Positions 1 through 12,192 of a stretch of 64,000 nt of DNA are shown piece after piece. The notes below the pieces were generated by a model that had not been told where the DNA came from, did no database searches, and worked only from the letters and a program-made list of their open reading frames with translations. This DNA is from Amyelois transitella. Taxonomy: Eukaryota > Arthropoda > Insecta > Lepidoptera > Pyralidae. The first letter of the stretch is position 1; each line of letters begins with the position of its first letter. The DNA is taken from NCBI RefSeq assembly GCF_032362555.1, contig NC_083516.1, positions 10,999,001 through 11,063,000 of the forward strand, written 5' to 3'. Position numbers and translations under genes: made by a program.

Positions 1-1826
1 CACTCAAAACATTTGCATCGTTATACAGGGACACTGTGGGATAGAGGATAGGTTTACGAAACATAGTTTTGAGTATGGCTCTCTGTGTTCTCTCGATATT
101 CATCATGTAACATGAAGAAGCACCACCCCAAATGGAGATACAATATGTAAGAATCGATTCGCATAACGCTAGATACACAGTGGTTAACAAACGTCTATTA
201 GCGGATTCTCTAAGGAGTTTCATGATGTGAATGATTTTTCGCAATCTCTTACATGTGATGTCGATATGAGAAGCGAATGATAATTTTTCGTCGAGAATAA
301 CTCCCAAATATCGCACAGAACATGATCTTTCGATTGACCCACAGGCACAATTAAGATTGCCGCTTCCTGGTAAACTGTTGCAACTATGAATTGTCACTTC
401 TGGAATGTCGACAGGAGCTGAAGCGGCTGTTTTGTGAAAGCAAAGAAGCTTCGACTTTTGGGCATTTAAGGTTAGAACGTTGTTTTTTAGCCAGTTTGAA
501 ATGGTCGCCAAGCCATTGTTTACATTCTCAAAGCAATTTTTCCAATTCGAGCCTGTAAAAAGGATTGCGGTATCATCTGCATAACATATAATTGAGGCTT
601 GTGGAAGATCAAGTGATGCTAAACTATTTATGTAAACCAAAAATAGGGTGGGTCCCAGAATACTGCCCTGTGGCACACCGAATGAAACAGATTGTATGCC
701 ACTAACGCCCGAATCAACTCTTACACACTGTCGTCTTCCATTCAAACAACTAGAAAACCATCTAAGTGCTGTACCTCTGACCCCCATTTGCTCTAACCTT
801 CGCACCAGTATAGGGATGGAGACGGTGTCAAAGGCTCTTGAAAAATCAAGAAAAACTCCAGTACAGGGCCGACCAGTGTCTAAATGAGATACGACAGTGT
901 CTGTGAGAAGGGACACTGCCTTTTCAGTAGATCTATTTTTTCTAAAACCAAATTGTTGATTCGATAGCAACTCATGACTCTCCAAAAAATTCATCAACCG
1001 ATCATTAACCAATCCTTCCAGCAATTTTGAGAATATAACTAATAGAGAGATTGGTCGGTAGTTTTTAGGATCATTCTTTAGGCCGCTCTTGTGTATCGGA
1101 ATAACTATGGCTGTTTTCCAAATTTCTGGAAATTCACCTGTTTGAAAACTTAGGTTAAATATATGCGCAAGTGGCACAGAAATGAACTTTCCTATTATTT
1201 TCAAAATCCGACCTGTGATGTTATCTATACCCGGCGCGCTGTCATTTTTTAGGTTGTTAATGCGTGACTCGACTTCACAGGGATCAGTTGGTGTTAAAAA
1301 GAAAGAATTGGTAGGTCCATTATCTACGTTAATTTTAGCTGCTAGAGATTCTTCTGTTGAATTTATGTCGTTGAGTATTTTGGTAGCCAAGGATTTACCG
1401 ACCGAAGAGAAGTATTCATTACAGTAGTCGAGAGAGGCAGAAGATGAGTCCTTAATTCGGGTAAGTTCAAGTGATGCAGTCCTTGAACGCTGAGTATGAG
1501 TTACTTTTCGTATACATTCCCATAACTTTTTAGGGTTTCTTTTATTATCCTGGAGAAGTTTGGAATCATGTTGACGTTTCAATTTTCTGATTAGATTGTT
1601 ATAAAAATTGTGATATCTAGTATATATTTGCTTTTTTAAAAGATTATCAGGGTATTTACGTACTTCAGCATGTAGCCTGTCTTTGTGTTTCGCACATCTT
1701 AACAAACCGGGGGTCATCCAAGGTTGGATGGTAAATTGTGAATGACTTAGTTTTACGATTTGAGAATTACCTTTGATAGCTGCTCCTATTTTTGACACTA
1801 GGGACTCTAGATTTTTGGATTATAGA
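1..1826 (-). mobile_element. 5'-truncated Jockey/CR1-like non-LTR retrotransposon, reverse transcriptase part
   Basis: The minus strand is open from about 1826 to the window edge and encodes a non-LTR reverse transcriptase. Visible motifs, in order, are a PKNYRPISLL block near 1060, FRKNRSTEKA near 940, the LDFSRAFDTV block near 830, GVPQGSILGP near 660 and the catalytic YADDT near 575, followed by a thumb-like region reaching position 1. No stop was found in the stretches I translated. The endonuclease domain is absent: a TAA stands just upstream of the first matching codons at about 1826, so the copy is 5'-truncated, as is usual for LINEs. Its 3' end lies outside the window. The 13-base string TAGATTTTTGGAT occurs twice next to the 5' junction (about 1808-1842), which looks like insertion filler. 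Clade assignment (Jockey/CR1 group) is from motif style only. Confidence 0.85.
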
Positions 1827-2012
1827 CATTAGATTTTTGGATTTAAAATTTTATGTACTTGTAATAAGGTCGTTATTTTATTGATTTTTCATTGGGTTTG
1901 ATTCAACGGTAGGTTGTTATTTTCTGTGCCGTCAAAAATATAGTTGACTTCTAAAAATGGCAATCCTCTACAAGAGTAAGATTTCAATGATAATCAGTAA
2001 CTTTTAACAGTA

Positions 2013-2281
2013 ACAACACCGCCTTAACCGTATCAGGAATCGAGTATTAGAAATCTCCAAAAGAAATGATTTCTATCACATCACCATCTTTATTACCACA
2101 GACGTTTATGATTATTATTAAAATTCGTTTATTTGTTTGTAAATACTTTATTGTACATAACAAAACTTGTGTAAAATTTGCAAATAGGTACCTAAACATC
2201 GCCTTAACCGGCCCGTAGCAGAATTCTCCAAAAGAAATGGCATCTCTCACATCGCGATCTTTATTACCGCGGACGTTTCTC
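2013..2281. repeat. Two diverged direct copies of an about 80-base unit
   Basis: The segments 2013-2107 and about 2195-2281 share the order CGCCTTAACCG, then CTCCAAAAGAAATG, then ATCTTTATTACC, then GACGTTT. They are about 190 bases apart. No protein motif is seen in either. The rest of 1850-2700 shows no coding exon that resembles the cluster's transporters. Confidence 0.5.
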
Positions 2282-2713
2282 AAATGGCGGCAATTTGTTT
2301 TGTTCCCAGATTACGGGACTGATGCCGGGTTGGTAAACGTAAACGAGATTAAGGGATTGATATGTTGGAATTTCACCTGAGAATTTTGTCATAACATTCT
2401 TGAAGACATTTTATTTTGTCTAATTTTGTGCAGTTTTTGAGCTTCTATGATTAGTCGTCAAGTGTATGGAGAAACATTTATGTCACGTCTTTATCACTTA
2501 CAAGGTACACAGAGCTATCATGCAGAAGACAAGACTCAAAAAGAATAATTAGGCTGGACAGTTTTTTCTCACTAATATTCGAATGTAATGTAGATACGTT
2601 GTTGGCCTATCACATAAAGACAGTCCTAAGCAACTTGTTCCTTCCTTCTCTAGAGCATAGAAAATAATAATAAGGTTTCTCTAAGATTTTTTTTTCTATG
2701 ATTTTCATTTCAG

Positions 2714-5700
2714 GGTGGCTGGACTGCTGTATGCGGTTGTCGGATTGCGATGGGTTTGACCCAAGGTCTTCTTTACCCAAGTCTGCACGGCTTCCTGGGT
2801 CATTGGGCGCCGGTCAATGAGAGAAGCAGACTAGGAACCTATGTTTACGCTGGTAAGATTAATGATATACTCATTTTTTATATGTTCCATATATTTGGGT
2901 CAATTACGCTTAGATATTATCAGTTTCAAGGTGCATTTTAAGTGGAATAAGTATAATAATATTATTTTTTTGTCAAATATCATACTTTTTTATTACATAC
3001 ATACATCATAATGATCACGTCTATTTGCCTTGCGTGGTAGATAGAGCCAACAGTCTTGAAAAGACTGAATGGCCACATTCAGCTATTTAGCTTAAAGATA
3101 GAATTGAGATTTAAATAGCGACAGGTTGCTAGCCCATCGCCTAAAAAAGAATCCCAAGTTTGTAAGCCTATCCCTTAGTCGCCTTTTACGACATCCATGG
3201 GAAAGAGATGGAGTGGTCCTATTCTTTTTTGTATTGGTGCTGGGAACCACACGGACATAGAACTTCATTCTAAATTTAAGCTATTCACGACCAATTAGTT
3301 TTATCAGTACGTGTTTCTTCTTCCTAGCGTTAGTCCCGGTTACATCCACAACTCTCTGGGGAGGAGCCCGGGGTTCGCCTTTGACTATGATTCATTCGTT
3401 CATTTATCACAAATAACCTCTGGTTATTTATAAACTGATGTACTGTATTCAATCAGAATATGACTATTCACCTTCCTTAACATTGACATCGTTTGAAAGT
3501 TAAGTTTGTCTTAATTTAACTTACATTCGAAGAAATTTCCACCGAACTCCAAGTAATCATTGAAGTTGTTAATTATAGAAAGTTAAAGTTGATCATTCTC
3601 GGCATCAGTTAATGGCACCTCGTTAGGTGGTGCTTTGAAAGTTTTGAATCCTTGTAATATGTATTCGCATATGTTAAAGAGTATAGATAGCGTTTTCTAA
3701 TCATCATTACGTATTATATACATACATACATACATATGGTCACGTCTATATCCCTTGCGGGGTAGACAGAGCCAACAGTCTTGAAAAGACTGAATGGTCA
3801 CGTTCAGCTATTTGGCTTAATGATAGAATTGAGATTCAAATAGCGACAGGTTGCTAACCCATCGCCTAAAAAAGAATCCCAAGTTTGTAAGCCTATCCCT
3901 TAGTCGCCTTTTACGACATCCATGGGAAAGAGATGGAGTGGTCCTATCCTTTTTTGTTTTGGTGCCGGGGACCACACAGCTGACGGTATATGTAATTGAG
4001 AAATTAGAGTGTAACTAGTAAAAAAGGTAACTGAAAAAGGACTGTTCTGTCACCGATGAATACTATTTAAAATCTTATTATTTTACAAAAAAAAAAGAAA
4101 AAATTAAACGTCCTATTCCTACTTCGTTTTTAAAATTTATTTAATAGACAATTTAAACACAGCAAGATCAGATAAATGCTTGGTAAGAAAAGGAAATTCC
4201 AAAGTAAGTTTGTTGCCAATTTGGCGTTAAATATTCTCAGCCCCCGAATGATTTCTGAGCATTTTGCTGGAATTTCGCCAAAACGCCAGCGTGTGACCCG
4301 TCTCTGGTATTACCAATTCTAATGCCCAGTTTATGACTTTAATATCTCCACCATCTACAAGAAATGTGTGTTCAGTTTTATTATTTAATAAATCAAGTTA
4401 TCCATGTTTATGAATCTCATAACATAAAAGAGAGAAAACTTTATCAGTTATCAATGGATCAGCATTTTAAGAAACAACTTTAAGAACAAGAAGGAGAGTG
4501 TAAATGGGAATCCTGGTAATGAATGAATGTGGTGGAAATAAAGACCTAACGAACATACCTTGATCAAATCACGTGGTGAGGGTGAATGAAAGCAGGTTAA
4601 CTAAGCAAATATAGAAGGAGTATGTGAATGGGAACCGTGTGGGAAGGCCTTGACGAACGTACCATAATCAGGATCGGGGACATCCTGGCAAAAGGTCAGG
4701 TCAGAGTACCCCAATCTGACGAGCTTGCATTAACAGATTTATTAATATGGATGAAGCGAAAAAGTATGCAGGAATCGTGGCAAATGGTCACTTGCGGGAA
4801 AAAAGCATGATTTTTTTGTCCGTAAAACATCAAATTATAAACGATTATCTATAAGGAAATCTAAATTTGTATTACAGGAGCACAACTCGGCACTATCGTC
4901 GAGATGATGACTTCCAGTTTGCTATCCGCGAGCCGCTGGGGGTGGCCCTCGGTCTTCTACGTGGCTGGCTTGACCTGTCTCGTCTGGTCTGGTCTCTGGC
5001 TGTTCTTGGGAGCCTCGACACCTGGCACTAGCAAGTGGATATCTAAGGAAGAGAGAAAGTATATCGAAACGAGCGCCGGCTCTGATGAGATTGGAACGCA
5101 TAAGGTTTGTTATATAATGAGTTTTTCGCAAGTAAAACTCAGTAATTGTTTGGATACATAAATGTTTTAACCACTCATATTTTTGCTATTAACGTTTAGA
5201 AAACGCTAACCAGTGGCCATAATACTTTTTATATACCTTTGTGTGTTCATTTGATTGATTTTAACGATATATCTGCTTTTACAGAACATGTCGACCCCGT
5301 GGAAGAGCATTTGGACCTCATTGCCATTCTGGGCTATTCTCTTAGCCCACTGTGGACAGAGTTTGGGCTTCTGGACCTTACTCACCGAGTTGCCTTCGTA
5401 CATGGCCAATGTTCTCAATGTTAATATAAAAAATGTAAGTATTTATATATAAACATAACATGTAACGTCAAAGTTTTACAGAAGTTGTGAAAGTTTTCAA
5501 TGAAAATCGTAAAATATATTTCGACAATTTCGTCATAACTTCATTATTTGCAAGCATAGACCTAGAAAAAAAGGCGGACGGAGTGTGGCTTAAAAAAAAT
5601 GAAGCATCGTAATGGTGACGTTGCACGCATGTGTGAGTGGCAGAACTTGCCTTTTCGTGAGCCTATGACGCATCTATGACATAATGGCGGGCGACTGTCA

Positions 5701-8700
5701 CACCATTGGTTAGAGTGTGAGTGTCACACCATCGTGAGGCGTGTATATGTACTGTGGGTCGACATACTATTTAATTTTGTGCTTCATTTTTCCGTATAGT
5801 AAGACTCTGTCTGCCTTTTTTTTACAACTAAGATTGCAAGTAATTCAAAGTTAATGATGAAAATTAAAAAAAAATATATCTCGGTCTTTTAAAATTTCTT
5901 CTTCTCACGAGTTTCTCATCATTATTCTTTTCAGAATGGACTCCTATCAGCACTCCCATACGTGGCCATGTATATCCTCAGTTTTATCTTCAGTTGGACC
6001 TCAGACTTCTTAGTAAACAGGAACATAATCAGTTCCGTTACATCTAGGAAGATATTTAATACTATTGGTAAGTACTCACTATATTGTGGATATAAAGATA
6101 TTTGATAATATTATACTGCTTAATAACATAGATAATTTATAGCTAATCATAAATACCAATAAACAAAGGAATAGGACAACTCCATTTCTTTCCCAAGTAC
6201 TTACGTTGGAAAAGGTGACTGAGGGATAGGCTAATAAACTTGAGATACTTCCTGTAAGCGATTGGCTGTCACTATTTGAATCTCAATCCCATCATTAAGG
6301 CATACAGCTGAACGTGATCTTTCAATATTTTCAAGACTACTATCTCCACACACCATAATTTAATTTTTTATTTGTTTCAGCTTTCTGGGGTCCTGCAGCC
6401 GCTCTCCTCGTCCTGTCGTACCTGCCCCCAGGTCACCTGACCTTAGCCGTGGTGATACTCACGTTCACTGTTGGGTTGAATGGAGCCCACTATGTAGGAT
6501 TCATGGTGAGTACTTTACAATTTTAAAATTTAACAAGTCTAAAATTAGTACTTTCTTATTTTTTTGACTCTTATTGAATATAATAAGATTACTTTATGTA
6601 CGTACGTTTGATACATTTTGTTCTCCTCCTTCATGAGTTGGTCCTTCCACTTATCTGAATAAAGTTTGTAAATGTGTCAAGTTCTTTCACGAAGTATTTC
6701 TCTAGCCTGAAGTCCGTAACCTTTTTAGGGAAACCGCATACTTATTGGATCATAATATTTATTTGTTTAATAAACTACAGACCCAATGGTTGACTGATAG
6801 ATAAGGCTTCCAGCATTAAGTCCGCCAATTGTGCTAAACATTTGTATTTTGTGCAATGAAGTTTAATTAAATAAATAAGCTATATTGTACATATTTATAG
6901 CACAATTGGCGGACTTCATGCTAGAAGCATTTTCTACCAGTCAACCATTGCGTCTGACAGAGAACTTTATACGTAAAATTATTGGATATATTTATAATGA
7001 GTAACTCCTCTACTTTTCTACTTTGTGATTGTAAGGCATACAATATACAGTAACTATATAATATATTTTAATTATTAAAATAAATATCGTACGAGTTAAG
7101 CAAGAAAACAATCTACATGCTTACATCACTAAAAATAATTTCTTTACTCGACCAATCGCTACTGTAGTTGATAATAAAATCAATCAATAGTTATCCAAAG
7201 TTTTTCAATGAAGAAAAACGATAACCAAGTTTTCCAATTAAAGTTGGAATCCTTATAAGCCAGCAATTGGAAACAATTATTAATTCTGTTCCTGTGAAAG
7301 TAAATACGATACAAATCAATTTGGCCACTTGTCAAACTTGCTAATTGAATCATTGTACGTGAATTTATTGGTGAATCTAAGCGAAGTTTCAAATTATTTG
7401 TAACAATGTACTTACTGGCTTTTGTTGTACCGAAATAGCGGTTGTCCGGTTGTATTTGTATGGTTTCTGAAGATATATTTTCCTGTGAATGTAATAATAA
7501 TGTGCAAAATCACTATCATAACAGCAGAAATGGAATAGCAGCCGTGTGGTTCCCGGCGCAAATAGAAAAAAGAATAGGACCACTCCATCTCTATCCCATA
7601 GATATCGTATATGGCGTCTAAGAGATAGGCTTTCAAACTTGGGATTCTTCTTTTATGCGATAGACTAGTAACCTGTCACTATTCGAATCTCAATTCCATC
7701 ATTAAGCTAAACAGCCAAACGTGGCCTGTCAATCTTTTCACGATTGTTCGCTCTGTCTACTCAGGGATAAAATTTGTACAACTAAAAGTCAATTAATGGA
7801 AAGGTTTCTAAACTTGATAATATCCGTCTAGGCGCTGAGCAAGCCAAACAAATTCATTTCTAAGCCATTCAAATACACGTGGCCTTTATGTTAATTGCGA
7901 TACTGTAAGATTTAGACGTTATACATACATACAAATGGTCACGCCTATATCCCTTGCGGGGTAGACAGAGCCAACAGTCTTGCAAAGGCTGATTGGCCAC
8001 GTTCAGCTATTTGGCTTAATGATAGAATTGCGATTCCAATAGTGACAGGTTGCTTACCAAAAAGAATCCCAAGTTTGTAACTTGGGATTCTTTTTTAGGC
8101 GAACCTTTCCCTTAGTCGCCTTTGGGAACGAGATGGAGTGGTCCTATTCTTTTTTGTATTGGTGCCGGTACCATTCGAAACCAGACGGCACTCAAAACCA
8201 CACGGCACTTAGACGTTATGTATGAATGTTTCCCTTTCAGATGTCCCACATCGACCTGTCTCCGAACTTCGCCAGCGTCATGATGGGAATCACCAACGGC
8301 TTCGGAGGAGTATTCTCCATCATGGCGCCGCTTAGCGTTTCTGCTGTTATTAAAGATCAGGTTATTATTTCTTCATCTAAATATAAGAACGTGAATGACT
8401 GACTGACATGTCAACGCATAGACCAAACCGCTGAGGCTTGAAACTTTAAATTCGGCTTGAAGGTTCTTTATGTGGTTGAGGAGTGCACTTAAAGAGGATT
8501 TCCCGTAATTCCCGCGGGAAGGCGGCATTATGGTGACTTTTCTTTTTACGCTAATTCACATACATTTTTCACTGATATCATTATATTATTTAACTTTATA
8601 TTTACGATACTTCAATCCCGTGAGATACGTGGTATCAAAAGTAACCTAAGTGCATTAGTTCTACAAAGGTCTAATCTAAGCAGAATTAAATTAATGTTTT

Positions 8701-9900
8701 TACTTCATTCATCACAATTATAATAAGTCTTTTCATTTTACAAAATTAGTGTGAATGAAACCATATCATAGTTGGTTAACATTAATATTTGACGATATCA
8801 TATGTCGCGGTACAAATATGGCTTTCAACACAGATATTATTGTTATATTAAATTTCACACATGTTTTTATTTTTCATTTTTTAGGTGATATTACTAATAT
8901 TGACTAGGTTTCGTTACATTATGAATTTTAATTAATTATTTAATTAATTTTATTTTCAGACACAAGCATCAGAATGGCGCAAAGTGTTCTTCATATCAAT
9001 AGCCCTATATTTCTTCTGCAACTTATTCTACATCATCTTCATATCTGGGGACTTGCAGCCGTGGAACGAACCAAAACAAAAATCTGACGAGGGTAAGCAT
9101 GTTTGTAATAAATCAAGAATTACATGTCGTCTTGCGTTCATGTGAATCCTACTAACATTATAAATGCGAAAGTTTGTATGTCAGGATGTCAGTATGGATG
9201 TTTGTTACTCTTTCACGCAAAAACTACTAAACTGAATACAATGAAATTCGGTATGAAGGTAGCTGAAGACCCAGAATACCATATAACTTTATCCCGGAGT
9301 TCCAAGGGATTGATTCCACGCGGACGAAGTCGCGGGCGGCCGCTAGTTGTATAATAATTATCCTCCTGGGTTTGAGTCCCGGTTGCGTCCACACTACTCT
9401 GGAGAGGAGCCCGGGGTACGCCTTATGTATGAACACCATATAACATATATAGTGTTCACATCCGAAAGATTTATCTTTGTTTATTTATCACACAATTTTG
9501 CTTCTTCATTATACAATAAACTAGTTGTTGCGCGTGGTTTCGCTCGCGGACATTATTTTTTGACGCAATAGAACCTTTGTCTTTTTCCTGGATGAAAGGT
9601 ATAAGATACTTATGTTCTTTACAGTACTCCTAAAGACTAAGGCGTGCCTTTCTGCTCATCCGAGTGTAAAAAGGGTCTATTATTAAAATGTTTACCAATA
9701 CTTCCGGCTGTTAAATAGTATTTTTTCCCCTTTTTTATATAGATACGAATTAAGAATTGTTATCTTTGTATTAAACTATTCCGTCATACTTTCAGACAAG
9801 TCTGATTGTTTTTCAAATTTTAATAATTTATGTTTTTTTTTTTACAGAAGATGGAACGAAAAATGAAACAGAAAAAGAAGAAAATGTGTCGAAATTCTAG
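2714..9900 (+). CDS. Gene A: SLC17/Picot-like MFS transporter, 3' part (exons 4-11)
   Basis: Inferred exons: 2714-2852, 4878-5104, 5285-5434, 5935-6067, 6381-6505, 8241-8360, 8960-9092 and 9848-9900 (TAG). All have AG acceptors and GT donors, and they join in frame to 359 residues. The product covers TM4 to the cytoplasmic C-terminus of an anion/phosphate-type cotransporter of the plasma membrane or an organelle membrane. The first exon has the family hallmark GGWTAVCGCRIAMGLTQG (TM4, with the conserved Arg). Exon 5 has the GWPSVFY segment. Exon 6 has the TM7 hallmark with AHCGQ and ELPSYM. The tail is short, charged and Glu/Lys-rich. The three 5' exons expected from its paralogs (start, TM1, TM2-3) are not in 1-2713; they lie upstream of the window or were lost where the Jockey/CR1-like element inserted. 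Transport substrate cannot be read from sequence. Confidence 0.85.
2996..3255 (-). repeat. SINE-A copy, near full length, in gene A intron
   Basis: On the minus strand this copy starts with the CCGTGTGGTTCCCGGCACC-like head, and it ends in a TATG repeat at the left edge. It includes the family blocks for AAAGGCGACTAAGGGATAGG and GACTGTTGGCTCTGTCTACC. Confidence 0.8.
3325..3395 (+). repeat. Fragment of a GAGGAGCCCGGGG-type repeat
   Basis: It shares AGTCCCGGTT.C.TCCACA followed by CTCTGG.GAGGAGCCCGGGGT with 9356-9425 and 43550-43620. Probably LINE 3' debris. Confidence 0.5.
3717..3978 (-). repeat. SINE-A copy in gene A intron
   Basis: A second full-length minus-oriented copy, about 500 bases from the one at 2996-3255. 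Its four-base CATA tail lies at the left edge. Confidence 0.8.
4500..4815 (+). mobile_element. 3' stub of the RTE-like LINE, in gene A intron
   Basis: This stretch matches the last 300 bases of the intact LINE at 36185-39286: the MNESRLTKQIY-like block, the GRP..TYLDQI-like block and the final block ending in GTGGCAAGTGG. It carries several frame breaks and has no polymerase. Confidence 0.7.
5566..5823. mobile_element. MITE-like foldback element in gene A intron 6
   Basis: The ends are long imperfect inverted repeats. The left end reads AAAAAAAGGCGGACGGAGTG then AAAAAATGAAGC; the right end, reverse-complemented, reads AAAAAAAAGGCAGACAGAGT then AAAAATGAAGC. The unit is about 258 bases, shows no coding capacity, and sits between the exons at 5434 and 5935. 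It is typical of a non-autonomous DNA transposon. Confidence 0.65.
6168..6350 (+). repeat. Diverged SINE-A copy in gene A intron
   Basis: Recognisable blocks are GGAATAGGACAACTCCAT, then GGTGACTGAGGGATAGGCT, then CTGTCACTATTTGAATCTCA. Both ends are eroded. Confidence 0.65.
6784..6950. repeat. Near-perfect 52-base inverted repeat (foldback)
   Basis: Arms at 6784-6835 and 6899-6950 are reverse complements with about six mismatches, separated by about 63 bases. Each arm contains AAGTCCGCCAATTGTGCT or its complement. It lies in gene A's intron between 6505 and 8241. It could be a MITE or could form a hairpin in the pre-mRNA. Confidence 0.75.
7541..7770 (+). repeat. SINE-A copy in gene A intron
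   Basis: It begins GCCGTGTGGTTCCCGGCGC and runs through TCTGTCTACTCAGGGATA. It lies in the same large intron as the foldback element. Confidence 0.75.
7921..8210 (-). repeat. SINE-A copy with an internal inversion, next to a gene A acceptor
   Basis: A minus-oriented SINE-A. At 8059-8095 the AAAAAGAATCCCAAGTT block is followed by its own reverse complement, a small fold-back not present in other copies. The 5' end is duplicated (two CACACGGCAC-like strings). Its edge lies about 30 bases before the exon at 8241. Confidence 0.7.
9150..9352 (+). repeat. RTE-tail-type repeat (AAAACTACTAAAC...CGCGGACGAAGTCGCGGG)
   Basis: It contains TTTCACGCAAAAACTACTAA, then GTAGCTGAAGACCCAGAAT, and ends with CGCGGACGAAGTCGCGGGCG. 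The same family occurs at 31435-31635 (+) and 57350-57560 (-). It lies in gene A's last intron and is probably a LINE 3' end. Confidence 0.65.
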
Positions 9901-10089
9901 ATTATTATGTGTTAAATTATCGAAATGATTCACGGGTTGACAATTTAGTACAGTAATAGCGGAAGTATTTATAGTAATTTCGAGTAAATATATGTAATTT
10001 TAACTTCCGCAGAGCAAAACGCAGAGGTCATTAATCAGGCTATATTGCTATTAAATGAATACTAAGGAAATTGGACAAACATTACTATA

Positions 10090-10370
10090 ACAGTTATCTA
10101 TACTTATATTATAAAGCTGAAGAGTTTGTTTGTTTGTTTGAACGCGGTAATCTCAGGAATTACTGGTACGAATTGGAAAATTCTTTTTATGTTGAAAAGA
10201 CCATTTATCGAGAAAGGCTTTAGGCTTTTTATATACCATCACGCTGCAACTTAGGAGCGAAAAAATAATGGAAAATGTGAAAAAAAAACCGGGGAAACAT
10301 CCTTGAGGGCTGCAATGATGCTCAAAATAACTACTCCACGCGGTCGACGTGGCGGGCACAGCTAGTAAAA
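10090..10370 (+). repeat. RTE-type 3' repeat (AGCTGAAGAGTTTGTTTG family)
   Basis: It starts ATTATAAAGCTGAAGAGTTT and ends with a CACGCGGTCGACGTGGCGGG block before AGCTAGT. Related copies are at 12890-13170 (-), 50048-50245 (+) and 61584-61700 (+, fragment). Confidence 0.6.
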
Positions 10371-10924
10371 CTATAATACAGAACATTTTTATAGTGTTAT
10401 CATGTGAATTTGAAATAAACCTACATTCCCATAGAAATCGCAATAATGTTAACTAAAAAAGTATAATTAACGGGTTTGCATCAGCTTAGTGAAATTTAGA
10501 AACGCAAGCACACTTTGACATAATGATATATTATAGATATTTATAAATAATCATGCAATAAAACCACAGATAGCTTGTACGTACACGAATGCCATGTATT
10601 TTTAAGATGCGCGCGCATTGGACGCCGCACCACAGATAAACTAAAACATAACAAGAAGGAGTTTGGAAAACATTTCAAACTTCTTCTCTCTCATATATAT
10701 CACATAATCGACATCAACGCCATCTATCGAAGACAATTCAATAACACGTGTCGTTGTAACTCACGGTAGTCAGTCACCATAATCATAATTTTTATAAATC
10801 TCAATACTTACTGAGTTTTATTTGACAGCTTTACAACTGCGCTGAGAATAACGCGCATTTCAAGACGACCGCACATCAGTCTTATAGTTTCAAATACATT
10901 ATAGTATTATCGTTGTCTTATTTA

Positions 10925-11184
10925 TACATACATACATACATATGGTCACGTCCACATCCCTTGCGGGGTTAGCAGAGCCAACCGCCTTGAAAGGACTGAA
11001 CGGCCACGTTCAGCTATTTGGCTTAATGATAGAATTGAGATTCAAATAGTGACAGGTTGCTAGCCCATCGCCTAAAGAAGAATCCCAAGTTTGTAAGCCC
11101 ATCTCTAGGTCGCCTTTTACGACATCCATGGTAAAGAGATGGAGTGGTCCTATTCTTTTTTCACTGGTGATGGGAACCACACGA
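10925..11184 (-). repeat. SINE-A copy
   Basis: Full-length minus copy with a CATACATACATA tail at the left edge and the GGTTCCC-type head at about 11184. Confidence 0.8.
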
Positions 11185-11682
11185 TAACTCGTGAAAAGGC
11201 TACAAACTAACAAACTCCCTTTCCAATATTAGTTGAAATAGCTATTTTTTAACACAGCCATATTGATTTATCCAGATTTTATTTTAAATACAGATCAAAA
11301 ATTACTGTATATTAAAATATATAGTAAGATATTAATATGATAGTAATGTGTCAATCTAATTGCACTGACGTTGTTATTAATAAATGACCTGTGATATTTT
11401 CCTTAGCAACAGGACCAAAGGATTGTTTAAATGTTTATACTTAAGAGTTAATTATTTATTTTATGTTTGTAAATATTGTTATAAGTAGTTTATAATTTGA
11501 ATAAAAGTTGTGTGAAATATATTAAGAATTTTCATTAATAAAATTTCTAAACTTTTTACAGGACATATCTCGTTTAAAGTTATTGAACATGGTTATAGAA
11601 ATGCTTATCTAAATATCTTGTATATTTTTTGTTTAGCTGTTTGACATGTCGGTTATTATGTTCATTTTTATTTTTAAACTGG

Positions 11683-11885
11683 ACAGATTACACAGGTTGA
11701 GTTAGCCTCGAAGTGAGTTCGAGACTTGTATTACGAGATACTAACTCAACGATACAATATTTTATAAGAAAGAAGACTTATATAGATAAACATCCAATGC
11801 CCAGGCCAATCAAAGAAAGTTCGTTTCTCATCATGTCCTAGCCGTGATTCCAACCTGGGACCCATCTTGCAGTTTGAGGTTACAT
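11683..11885 (-). repeat. SINE-B (tRNA-headed) copy, diverged
   Basis: On the minus strand it reads from a degraded B-box-like head through GGCCTGGGCATTGGATGTTT to the tail GAGGCTAACTCAACC. The body matches the better copies at 30600-30838 and 54366-54592. Confidence 0.65.
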
Positions 11886-11937
11886 AAACTCTACAGGTCT
11901 AATGAGCAATTAACTTCCATTTAGTGGAACAACTAAG

Positions 11938-12192
11938 CCGTGTGGTTCCCGGCACCAATACAAAAAAAAGTAGGACCACTCCATTGCTTTCACATGGATG
12001 TCGTAAAAGGCGACTAAAGGATAGGCTTACAAACTTGGGGTTCTTTTTTAGGCGATGGGTTAGCAACCTGTCACTATTTGAATCTCAATTCTATCATTAA
12101 GCCAAATATCTGAACGTGGCCTATCAGTCTTTTTAAGACTGTTGGCTCTGTCTACCCCGCAAGGGATATAGACGTGACCATATGTATGTATG
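11938..12192 (+). repeat. SINE-A copy, near full length
   Basis: It begins CCGTGTGGTTCCCGGCACC and ends GGGATATAGACGTGACCATA followed by TGTATGTATG. A good reference copy for the family. Confidence 0.85.

Noticed and set aside
4628-4810. Small gene in gene A intron
   Set aside because: It matches the end of the RTE-like LINE with frame breaks; it is a 3' stub.
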